Assembly: GCA_020721165.1 (NCBI GenBank) | Contig: DYNG01000010.1 | Span: 6,892 to 12,302 of the forward strand | Direction: 5' to 3' | DNA from: Desulfocapsa sulfexigens | GTDB taxonomy: Bacteria > Desulfobacterota > Desulfobulbia > Desulfobulbales > Desulfocapsaceae | Length of the DNA: 5,411 nt | Shown here: positions 1 to 5,347 of the stretch, in pieces | Layout: the number at the start of each line of letters is the position of its first letter | Position numbering within the stretch: the first letter of the stretch is position 1 | Program-made: the position numbers and the translations under genes | The notes under the pieces: generated by a model | Databases searched by the model: none | What the model was told of the DNA's origin: nothing | Seen by the model: the letters and a program-made list of their open reading frames with translations, nothing else

Positions 1-659
1 GCGTTCCTGATGATTTCCGGGTTGGTGGGCAGGGAAAAATCGAGAAGGATTTCGGGGACGAAAAAGTCGAGGGTATGGTTGATTTCCATTTTCATCCAGA
101 CCTGGGCCTGAATCATGATCTCAGGATGATCGGGGGTATCAAGGATGATGGCAATGGTCAATGGCTGTTGAGGGTGGTTGGGATCCCGCAGCAGGGTGAG
201 TCCATGAATGGTTTCCGGTTGCCATTGCACTGCCTGGGCAATCTGACCAATCTTGGAATCAACAAACTGGGAAAAGTAGCCCTGCCGGTAGAGAAGACTG
301 ATGGCGACCACGGGAATTTTACAGTCGGCAAAGCTCTTGAGGGTATCACCAGCCAGCACCCCCAGCCCCCCGCTGTAGGTCGGTATTTTTTCCGGTCCAT
401 GAAAAAGTTTCTGGATAAAAGCTTTAAGGGGTCCATCCATGGAACTGGTCTGTTCCAGAGCGATGAGCTTCTGTTTAACCGGATTATAGACATCAGGATC
501 AGCTCCAATCTCCATGGAGATGTAGGCCACCGAATTGCCATCGGGATGGCTGAGATGTCCCCAGATTTCATTGAGGGTGGCCTGGCGGATGCCAAAAAAA
601 GTTCCAAAGGAGTTGCTGGCAATCAGTGGTCGGATGCTGGTGGCAGTAGGAGTGGGCAT
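1..659 (-). CDS. glgP: Alpha-glucan (glycogen/starch) phosphorylase, N-terminal part, cut by window edge
   Basis: The frame is open from an ATG at 659-657 to the left edge, giving 219 codons of the N-terminus. It would catalyse phosphorolysis of alpha-1,4-glucans to glucose-1-phosphate in the cytoplasm with pyridoxal phosphate as cofactor. Visible signatures are AYISMEIG (about residues 45-52), YSGGLGVLAGDTLKS (95-109) and LLYRQGYFSQ (122-131), the conserved N-terminal blocks of the short bacterial GlgP type (TIGR02094-like). The PLP-binding lysine region lies outside the window. No good Shine-Dalgarno precedes the ATG: the upstream bases read TTATTATTTTCTCTC. The frame stays open upstream to a stop at 836-834, but the only alternative start there is a distant TTG (794-792) and the extra residues resemble nothing, so I keep the ATG. 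The family call is secure; the exact start is less so. It is transcribed divergently from pal. Confidence 0.93.
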   Translation of the reverse strand, partial: MPTPTATSIRPLIASNSFGTFFGIRQATLNEIWGHLSHPDGNSVAYISMEIGADPDVYNPVKQKLIALEQTSSMDGPLKAFIQKLFHGPEKIPTYSGGLGVLAGDTLKSFADCKIPVVAISLLYRQGYFSQFVDSKIGQIAQAVQWQPETIHGLTLLRDPNHPQQPLTIAIILDTPDHPEIMIQAQVWMKMEINHTLDFFVPEILLDFSLPTNPEIIRN

Positions 660-723
660 GAGAGAAAATAATAAAAAAAGGTTAAGCCGGAAGCCGAAAC
701 GGGCCTGATAAATCTCCGCGTAT

Positions 724-860
724 CTGGTTCCCAGCCGGAAGAGGCTTGTCGTTGGGCGACGGAAAATCTGATGCCTCCGGTTGCGCGCCTGCAAGAGTGC
801 GCCGTGCAGGCAGGCGGATACTTCTACGATTCTCTATGTAGATGCGTAACCGGTTTTTTT
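724..860 (+). ncRNA. Candidate structured RNA with terminator-like 3' end (unknown class)
   Basis: Several complementary segments nest here. CTGG 724-727 pairs with CCAG 731-734. CCGGA 735-739 pairs with TCCGG 776-780, and after a 3-nt bulge GGC 743-745 pairs with GCC 773-775. This encloses TTGTCG 746-751 with CGACGG 757-762. Next, CCGGTTGCGC 777-786 pairs over 10 bp with GCGTAACCGG 844-853, which is followed by seven T. That helix encloses two hairpins, GCCTGCA/TGCAGGC (787-793/805-811) and TCTAC/GTAGA (823-827/838-842). Three pairs are G-U only if the RNA is read on the plus strand and would be A-C mismatches on the minus strand, so plus is favoured. I do not recognise it as tmRNA, SRP RNA, RNase P RNA or a named riboswitch. 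It could be an independent small RNA, or chance structure in the glgP 5' leader. The 5' end is not defined. Confidence 0.4.
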
Positions 861-863
861 CAA
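835..863 (-). promoter_or_regulatory. Possible sigma70-type promoter for glgP
   Basis: On the minus strand TTGAAA (863-858) is followed after 17 bases by TACATA (840-835), a fair -35 and a weak -10. Transcription would start near 828 and give glgP a leader of about 170 nt that covers the inverted repeats described at 724-860. The -10 match is only partial, so this is a weak call. Confidence 0.22.
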
Positions 864-946
864 GAAAAAAACAAAAATAGTTTTTTATAAAAACATCGAA
901 AAGGACTGTTTCCTTTTTTAAGCAGGAGGTGTATAGTCTTTTTTTT

Positions 947-952
947 TATAAT
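947..952 (+). promoter_or_regulatory. Perfect TATAAT -10 box upstream of pal
   Basis: TATAAT lies 62 bases before the pal start in an AT-rich stretch. Seventeen bases upstream the sequence is AGGAGG rather than TTGACA, and there is no TG extension, so a matching -35 is absent. If used, the transcript would start near 959 and carry a leader of about 55 nt into pal. It is the best promoter candidate for pal-skp, but T-rich surroundings make a chance match likely enough to be cautious. Confidence 0.35.
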
Positions 953-1003
953 TCAAGGGTGCCTCGATGATAGAGGGCAAACAAATAAATATTTCATAAT
1001 AGC

Positions 1004-1009
1004 AGGTGG
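1004..1009 (+). promoter_or_regulatory. Ribosome binding site that sets the pal start
   Basis: AGGTGG lies 5 bases before the ATG at 1015 and only 2 bases before the ATG at 1012. It overlaps the in-frame GTG at 1006, so that GTG cannot use it. The spacing favours 1015 as the initiation codon. Confidence 0.6.
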
Positions 1010-1014
1010 TTATG

Positions 1015-1512
1015 ATGAGCAAAGTGCAAACTGGGTTTTCTGTAGTTCTTGGCTTGATGATGTTGTCATTGGTTGGTTGTGCCGATAAAAAAGCGGAGAT
1101 CAAGACTGGTCAGGAGGGCGCGGCTACGACGCAAGAATCGTTGGATTCTGAGCCCATCGGCATCATGGAAGGGCGGACCTCAGGGCCCATGCTGCCCCTC
1201 TATTTTGATTATGACTCTTCTGTTATTCGTGCCGACCAGACCAGTCGGATGGATGGGAATGCCAAATTTTTGAATTCAAAACCGGTTTCCATCAGGATCG
1301 AAGGGAACTGTGATCCCCGAGGCACCCAGGAGTATAATATGGCCCTTGGTGAACGACGAGCCCTCAGCGCCCAGAAGTATCTGGCTGACAAGGGAGTTTC
1401 CACGGCCAATATGACCACCATCAGCTATGGCGCTGAACAGCTTCTTTTACAGGGTCACGATGAGTTGTCCTGGGCCCAGAATCGTCGCGCTGATTTTGTG
1501 ATTGTGAAATAA
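1015..1512 (+). CDS. pal: Peptidoglycan-associated lipoprotein (OmpA-like domain)
   Basis: This 165-residue lipoprotein anchors the outer membrane to peptidoglycan, normally as the partner of TolB in the Tol-Pal system. The N-terminus has a short basic start, a hydrophobic core and a lipobox LVGC, with the lipidated cysteine at residue 22. A linker of about 40 residues follows, then an OmpA C-terminal domain from about residue 62 to the end. That domain contains LYFDYDSSVIR, IEGNCDPRG and LGERRA-SAQKYL, closing with NRRADFVIVK. Asp100 and Arg115 sit where Pal/OmpA proteins grip the diaminopimelate side chain. EGNCDPRG replaces the E. coli EGHADERG; I recall the GNCD form as common in delta-group Pal proteins. 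Length matches the family (E. coli Pal is about 170). The start is set by the AGGTGG at 1004-1009; ATG 1012 is the alternative. No tolQRAB genes are visible upstream, and the next gene is an skp homologue 48 bases downstream. Confidence 0.93.
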   Translation: MSKVQTGFSVVLGLMMLSLVGCADKKAEIKTGQEGAATTQESLDSEPIGIMEGRTSGPMLPLYFDYDSSVIRADQTSRMDGNAKFLNSKPVSIRIEGNCDPRGTQEYNMALGERRALSAQKYLADKGVSTANMTTISYGAEQLLLQGHDELSWAQNRRADFVIVK

Positions 1513-1560
1513 TATCCGTCTCTATTCAGCTCAAAAACTGCTATTTAATTGGAGAAAGAA

Positions 1561-2097
1561 ATGAGTGTAAAACCCGTAATGTTTGCTGGATTGTTATTGG
1601 CGGTGCTGTCGTTTTGTGGTGTCAATGGCACTGTGGCTCAGGCCGCTGAAATCAAGATCGGTGTGATGAATGTGCAGAAGGTTCTTCTTGATTCGGCGGC
1701 TGGGAAGAATGCCAAGGCCAAGTTTGAAAATAAGGCGAAAGAGTTGAAGGCCAAGTTTCAGACGGAAGAAAATGCCTTGACGGCCATGCAGGATGATATT
1801 GAGAAAAAGAGTTCGGCCTGGAGTGCGGAGAAAAAAGAGGCCCAAGTTCGTGAATATCAGAAAAAAGGACGAGAGTTTCAGGTGAAGACTGAAGACGCCC
1901 GTTTTGAGCTCAAGCAGTTGCAGGATAAAGAGCTGGAACCCATTCTGAAGACTCTGCAGACCGTAGTAGAAGGTTATGGCAAGCAAAACGGCTATACCGC
2001 CATCTTTGATTCCAAGATAGGGGTCTTGTATAATACTCCCGGCATTGATGTGAGTGCGGATTTAACCAAGGCCCTGGATCAGGCCATGACCAAGTAG
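1561..2097 (+). CDS. skp: Skp/OmpH family periplasmic chaperone
   Basis: This 178-residue protein belongs to the OmpH/Skp family, trimeric 'jellyfish' chaperones that hold unfolded outer-membrane proteins in the periplasm on their way to the BAM complex. A signal peptide is clear: hydrophobic residues 7-20, then VAQA-AEIK with likely cleavage after Ala28. The mature start EIKIGVMNVQKVL is the usual first strand of the family. Residues about 40-130 are rich in Lys, Glu and Gln with heptad spacing, matching the long coiled-coil tentacles. The C-terminus (NGYTAIFDS-IGVLYNTPGIDVSADLTKALDQ) is the typical closing strand and helix. The ATG at 1561 follows GGAGAAAGAA (1551-1560); an in-frame TTG at 1549 is rejected because it lies before that Shine-Dalgarno. 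It probably shares a transcript with pal and ends at the terminator 2146-2183. The usual bamA and lpxD neighbours are absent. Confidence 0.9.
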   Translation: MSVKPVMFAGLLLAVLSFCGVNGTVAQAAEIKIGVMNVQKVLLDSAAGKNAKAKFENKAKELKAKFQTEENALTAMQDDIEKKSSAWSAEKKEAQVREYQKKGREFQVKTEDARFELKQLQDKELEPILKTLQTVVEGYGKQNGYTAIFDSKIGVLYNTPGIDVSADLTKALDQAMTK

Positions 2098-2145
2098 TTT
2101 TATTTCTCTGATTGAACCAGGCACAGTTGTTGGGTGCAAAAAAAA

Positions 2146-2183
2146 CGATGCAAGGGGATCTCGTTCCTTTGCATCGTTTTTTT
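2146..2183 (+). terminator. Intrinsic terminator after skp
   Basis: A 13-bp stem with two G-U pairs (2146-2158 with 2164-2176), a 5-nt loop and a run of seven T at 2177-2183. Eight A precede the stem, so it could also work on the minus strand, but no minus-strand gene lies to its right. It separates pal-skp from the downstream cluster. Confidence 0.9.
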
Positions 2184-2228
2184 GTTTTTATGCCAAGATC
2201 GTTCACTCTTTATCGAAAAGGTAATAGT

Positions 2229-2362
2229 GATGGTCTCGCAAAAAGTCGAAAGCATGGTCGTTTCGTCATTCCCGCGTAGGCGGGAACCCAGTCTTTTCAA
2301 TATGCTACCTGCTTCTGGATACCCCGTTTACGCGGGCATGACGATTTTTTTGCGAGATCATC
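2229..2362. mobile_element. MITE-like / REP-type palindromic element with terminal inverted repeats
   Basis: This 134-base non-coding element starts GATGGTCTCGCAAAAAGTCG and ends CGATTTTTTTGCGAGATCATC, imperfect terminal inverted repeats of about 20 bases. It is flanked by the direct repeat AATAGT (2223-2228 and 2363-2368); the identity continues to 12 bases (AATAGTGATGGT, 2223-2234 and 2363-2374). Inside, CGTCATTCCCGCG (2264-2276) is the reverse complement of CGCGGGCATGACG (2331-2343) with one mismatch. The left copy is also a small hairpin, TTCCCGC-gtag-GCGGGAA. ATTCCCGCG...GCGGGAA cores of this kind are known from dispersed repeats in many proteobacteria (for example the Neisseria dRS3 family). 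It encodes no transposase, so movement would need one in trans. It sits between the skp terminator and the Shine-Dalgarno of the Fe-S/DUF3786 gene. Confidence 0.75.
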
Positions 2363-2395
2363 AATAGTGATGGTGGCAGAATTGAGGAGAGAGGA

Positions 2396-3250
2396 ATGAT
2401 CGTGCAACCACTTGAGTTTCTCAAATTTACCGCCAGAAATAATTGCGGGAAGTGTGGCTATGCCGCCTGTCTGGCCTTTGCGGTGGCAGTGACCAAAGGG
2501 GGTGAAGATCCGGGCAAGTGCCCTTTTGTTGATCTGCAAGCCCTTGGCCCCGACTTTGCCGCTGGTGACCGGGGCCGTGATGGACTGTCGGGGGTGGCCG
2601 GTCTTGGCGATGAGCAGGACAAGGCCCTGGTGTCCCATTTGCAAGGCAAGGTGCGAGGGCTTGATTTTGCTGTGCTTGCGCCTCAGCTTGGCTGTCAATG
2701 GTCGGGATTGCCCGATGACTCTCTGCAATTTCGCTATCTTGGTCGTCCGGTTTCGCTGTCGGCCACCGGTGTCTTCTTTGGTGAACGGGGAGAGGTCATC
2801 GTTGAAGACCCACGAGATCAGATTCTGCTCTATAATTTTGTCTTTTTTGGCGGCGGCGAACCTTTGACGGGGGAATGGGTGGGAATGGAGTCCCTTCCCA
2901 ATTCCATCTCCAAGGTGCGAACCCTGCGCGTCTATTGCGAGGAGCGAATTGCCAGTCATTTCAGCGGCAAAGCCGAACAGCTCAGGGCCTGTGGAGCCCG
3001 AATTGACGCAGTTCCGGTTCAGGATGACCAGACGCGGGGCTGCTCCGTTGCCTGGCGGGTATCAATTCTGCCTCGTTTGCCGGCGCTGCTTCTTTTTTGG
3101 GACGAGGAGCCGGAAGAGGGGTTTCCGGCCCGGGTAAAAATTCTGTATGATCGTCAGGTATTAAGTGTGCTGGATTTAGAGTCGCTGGTCTTTGCCTCGG
3201 AGCGGCTGGCCGAGCGCCTGGTGGAAGTAAGTTTTCAGATCCAGAGTTGA
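2396..3250 (+). CDS. Fe-S domain plus DUF3786 protein, function unknown
   Basis: This soluble 284-residue protein has no signal peptide or membrane segment. Residues 17-42 carry C-x2-C-x4-C-x16-C (Cys17, 20, 25, 42) in NCGKCGYAACLAFA...GKCPF. This closely resembles the 4Fe-4S domain (PF04060-like) at the N-terminus of the acetyl-CoA decarbonylase/synthase gamma subunit. From about residue 85 to 275 the protein fits DUF3786: FRYLGRPVSLS, an ILLYNFVFFGGG-PLTGEWVGMESLPN block, and near the C-terminus PALLLFWDEEPEEGFPARVKILYD. DUF3786 occurs mostly in anaerobes and has no assigned reaction; a link to corrinoid or one-carbon metabolism is only suggested by the Fe-S domain. The Shine-Dalgarno GAGGAG at 2384-2389 lies six bases before the ATG. 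rfaE1 begins 15 bases after its stop, so the two are probably co-transcribed. Family assignment is good; role unknown. Confidence 0.85.
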   Translation: MIVQPLEFLKFTARNNCGKCGYAACLAFAVAVTKGGEDPGKCPFVDLQALGPDFAAGDRGRDGLSGVAGLGDEQDKALVSHLQGKVRGLDFAVLAPQLGCQWSGLPDDSLQFRYLGRPVSLSATGVFFGERGEVIVEDPRDQILLYNFVFFGGGEPLTGEWVGMESLPNSISKVRTLRVYCEERIASHFSGKAEQLRACGARIDAVPVQDDQTRGCSVAWRVSILPRLPALLLFWDEEPEEGFPARVKILYDRQVLSVLDLESLVFASERLAERLVEVSFQIQS

Positions 3251-3256
3251 GGGGTG
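3249..3256 (+). promoter_or_regulatory. Ribosome binding site favouring the ATG start of rfaE1
   Basis: GAGGGGTG overlaps the stop codon of the preceding gene and lies 9 bases before the ATG at 3266. The upstream in-frame GTG at 3254 is part of this motif and has no Shine-Dalgarno of its own at a useful distance, so ATG 3266 is preferred. The placement suggests translational coupling with the Fe-S/DUF3786 gene. Confidence 0.5.
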
Positions 3257-3265
3257 AATGGAAGA

Positions 3266-4342
3266 ATGAGGACGAGAGAAAAAGAGGAACAGGCGGGGCT
3301 GGCGGCCTTTATTCCGCGCTTTGCGAGCACCAGAATCATGGTTATCGGCGATATTATTGTTGATCATTTTATCTGGGGCACAGTAAACCGGATTTCGCCC
3401 GAGGCCCCGGTGCCGGTGGTCAATGTTACCAGGGAAGAGATGCTGCTGGGCGGCGGGGCCAATGTCCTGCACAATATCTATTCCCTGGGTGGTCAGGCGC
3501 TGCTGTGCGGGATTGTCGGGAATGACGACGATGGGAGTCGCTTGCGGCAATTGATGGCGGAACTTGGCGCCCCCACTGAGGGCCTGATTGTCGGCAATCG
3601 TCCGACTACGGTCAAGACCAGGGTGGTGGCGCATGGGCAGCAGGTCGTCCGTTTTGACCGGGAACAGACCGGGCCTCCTTCGGTGGCTACCATCAGCGCC
3701 ATCTGTTCCTTTCTTGATGCCCATCTCGCCGAGTGCGGGGTGGTGATTATTTCTGACTATTACAAAGGAGTTATTTCCCAGCCTTTAATGCATTTTCTCC
3801 TGGAGAGGGTGGCGAAAATTGAGCGGGAGCAGGGCCGCCGGATTCCGGTGGTGGTTGACCCCAAGCCGGATCAGCCGGAGCGATTTGTCGGGGCCACCAT
3901 CATTACTCCCAACCATCTGGAGGCGGAAAAATTATCGGGAATGGCAATTCGCACTGAAGAGGAATTGGGGCAGGCGGCCAAGCTGTTGTGCGATCGTTTC
4001 GCCTGTCGGGCGGTGCTTATTACCCGAGGCGAAGCGGGCATGTCCCTGCTGGAAAAGGGAAAGGCGCTGGTGACGATCCCGACCCGGGCCCGCGAGGTCT
4101 TTGATGTCACCGGCGCTGGCGATACCGTTATTGCCACCCTGGCCCTTGGCCTGGCGGCCGGGGCATCGTTTGCGGAAGCGGCGGCCCTGGCCAATGTGGC
4201 CGCTGGCCTGGTGGTGGGCAAAATCGGCACGGCCACCGTGAGCAGCGCCGAGATCGTAGCCGAACTGTATAGGGATCAGCATGATGAAGTATCGGCGGAA
4301 TGCCCAGGGGAAGTAAAGGGGAGGAGAGGGGATGGCCTGTAA
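3266..4342 (+). CDS. rfaE1: D-glycero-beta-D-manno-heptose-7-phosphate kinase (RfaE1, single-domain)
   Basis: This PfkB/ribokinase-family sugar kinase phosphorylates D-glycero-D-manno-heptose-7-phosphate at C1 to the 1,7-bisphosphate, in the pathway to ADP-heptose for the LPS inner core. It aligns along its length with the kinase half of E. coli HldE. Landmarks are MVIGDIIVDHFIWG near the N-terminus, RISPEAPVPVV, GGGANV-HNI-SLGG, SDYYKGVI, a VDPKP and ITPNHLEAE pair, and ITRGEAGMSLL. The ATP-site motif DVTGAGDTVI (280-289) includes the catalytic base Asp286. The ending LVVGKIGTATVSSAEI is also typical. At 358 residues it lacks the C-terminal nucleotidyltransferase domain of HldE, so a separate rfaE2 is expected elsewhere. 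A charged tail of about 30 residues follows the kinase fold. GTG 3254 is an alternative start that adds four residues. Its 3' end overlaps yicC by 11 bases. Confidence 0.93.
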   Translation: MRTREKEEQAGLAAFIPRFASTRIMVIGDIIVDHFIWGTVNRISPEAPVPVVNVTREEMLLGGGANVLHNIYSLGGQALLCGIVGNDDDGSRLRQLMAELGAPTEGLIVGNRPTTVKTRVVAHGQQVVRFDREQTGPPSVATISAICSFLDAHLAECGVVIISDYYKGVISQPLMHFLLERVAKIEREQGRRIPVVVDPKPDQPERFVGATIITPNHLEAEKLSGMAIRTEEELGQAAKLLCDRFACRAVLITRGEAGMSLLEKGKALVTIPTRAREVFDVTGAGDTVIATLALGLAAGASFAEAAALANVAAGLVVGKIGTATVSSAEIVAELYRDQHDEVSAECPGEVKGRRGDGL

Positions 4343-5213
4343 AAGTATGACCGGTTTTGGGCGGGGCGAGCATTCTGCCGACGGTTTGGTGTGGATGGCT
4401 GAGATTCGTTGTGTCAATAACCGCTATCTGGATCTGAAAATCAAACTTCCGCCCGGCTATGCGGCCCTGGAAGAGCAGGTTCGCAAAAAGGTCGGCGCCT
4501 ATCATCAACGGGGGCGAGTGGATCTGCTGCTGGCGGTCAGCGGAACGGGTCCGGCAACGGTAAAAATAGATGTGAATCTGGGTGTGGTGCAGGCCTATAA
4601 GGCGGCCTTAACGCAGATTGCTTCTGAGCTTGGGGTTCAGCCGGTTTTTGATCCGGCCTTTATTGCTTCCAGGCCCGATGTCTTGGTGCAGGAACAGCAG
4701 GGCGAGTCTGCTGAAGCGGTGTGGCCCCTGATCGAACAGGCCCTGGTCCAGGCCCTGGTTGATTGTGAGACCATGCGGTGTCAGGAGGGGGCCTCTCTTC
4801 TGGCTGATCTTCAGGAAAGAATGGCAGGATTTGCCCGGATCCTGGCCCAGATTTCCCTTGCCATCCCTGAACTGCTCAAGCAGCGGGAACAGCTTCTGGC
4901 TGAGCGGGTCCAGAAGCTGCTGGGAAATGTCCAGCTTGACGAGCAAAGACTCTGTCAGGAGTTGGCGATCTTGGCCGATAAAACCGATGTGACCGAAGAG
5001 ATTGTGCGATTGCACAGCCACATGGCCCAATTCCGACTGTTTCTGACCGAGAGAGAGGCCGTGGGCCGAAAACTGGACTTTCTTTTTCAGGAATTTCTTC
5101 GGGAAGTCAATACCATCGCCTCAAAAATCAATGATGCCGCCATTGCCTCGTTGACGGTTGAATTGAAGAGTGAACTGGAAAAAATGCGGGAACAAATTCA
5201 GAATATTGAATAG
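4332..5213 (+). CDS. yicC: YicC/YloC family endoribonuclease
   Basis: This 293-residue protein belongs to the YicC/YloC family of cytoplasmic metal-dependent endoribonucleases. E. coli YicC acts in degradation of the small RNA RyhB, and B. subtilis YloC is an endoribonuclease. Family landmarks are all present: SMTGFGRGE at the N-terminus, EIRCVNNRYLDLKIKLP (24-40), QRGRVDL (59-65), a central Gln/Glu-rich helical region (about 125-205), and DKTDVTEEIVRLHSHMAQF (216-234). The C-terminal signature GRKLDFLFQEFLREVNTIASK spans residues 245-265. Length matches the usual 285-295. The ATG at 4332 is preceded by GGAGG (4320-4324, 7 bases away) and lies inside the end of rfaE1, so the two are very likely translationally coupled. 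The gene is followed by the palindrome at 5250-5315 and then remA, a conserved order. Confidence 0.95.
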   Translation: MACKSMTGFGRGEHSADGLVWMAEIRCVNNRYLDLKIKLPPGYAALEEQVRKKVGAYHQRGRVDLLLAVSGTGPATVKIDVNLGVVQAYKAALTQIASELGVQPVFDPAFIASRPDVLVQEQQGESAEAVWPLIEQALVQALVDCETMRCQEGASLLADLQERMAGFARILAQISLAIPELLKQREQLLAERVQKLLGNVQLDEQRLCQELAILADKTDVTEEIVRLHSHMAQFRLFLTEREAVGRKLDFLFQEFLREVNTIASKINDAAIASLTVELKSELEKMREQIQNIE

Positions 5214-5249
5214 CTGCACAATGTCAATCAGTTAAATGGTTTCTATTTC

Positions 5250-5315
5250 GTTTTCTCGTTCCCGTGCGCCCCGCAGGAAGTGCCCTTGGGGTACGGCGCA
5301 TGGGAACAAGAAAAC
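5250..5315. repeat. Long interrupted palindrome between yicC and remA
   Basis: Four matched blocks stack into one hairpin. GTTTTCT 5250-5256 pairs with AGAAAAC 5309-5315. GTTCCC 5258-5263 pairs with GGGAAC 5302-5307. TGCGCC 5265-5270 pairs with GGCGCA 5295-5300. GTGCCC 5280-5285 pairs with GGGTAC 5289-5294 around a TTG loop. Position 5257/5308 is a C-A mismatch, 5264/5301 a G-U pair, and 5271-5279 bulges out on the left arm only. About 26 pairs in all. No T-run follows directly, so it is not a standard intrinsic terminator. GTTCCC...GGGAAC palindromes are seen as dispersed REP-like repeats in several proteobacterial groups. It may instead act in the mRNA as a processing or stability element. 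Confidence 0.7.
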
Positions 5316-5347
5316 CAGCATGATTTTTCAGGACAAGGGAGAAAAAC

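Noticed and set aside
75..671. A 198-codon plus-strand open frame opposite glgP
   Set aside because: It is antisense to a frame with strong glycogen phosphorylase signatures, has no recognisable domain, and its length is explained by codon bias of the opposite strand.
724..780. Similarity to fluoride or c-di-GMP riboswitches (CTGATGCCTCC and GCCTCCGG fragments)
   Set aside because: The other conserved blocks of those classes, such as the 5' GATG segment of the fluoride switch and the GGGACGCAAAG core of GEMM, are not present.
899..917. Inverted repeat AAAAGGA / TCCTTTT with a T-run, possible terminator
   Set aside because: Only two G-C pairs in a 7-bp AT-rich stem inside a homopolymer-rich stretch; too weak to terminate and easily produced by chance.
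924..972. Near-perfect Shine-Dalgarno AGGAGGTG, possible leader peptide upstream of pal
   Set aside because: No start codon lies at a suitable distance. The GTG at 929-931 is part of the motif itself and gives only 13 codons before TGA.
2134..2367. A 77-codon plus-strand open frame across the terminator and MITE
   Set aside because: It reads through a strong terminator stem and inverted repeats, has low-complexity content and no Shine-Dalgarno; it is a by-product of the repeats.
2297..2959. A 220-codon minus-strand open frame opposite the Fe-S/DUF3786 gene
   Set aside because: It starts inside the MITE, has no recognisable motif, and lies opposite a frame with intact cysteine motif and family blocks.
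3176..3724. Minus-strand open frame of 182 codons opposite rfaE1
   Set aside because: Shadow of a confidently identified PfkB kinase; no independent start signal or domain.
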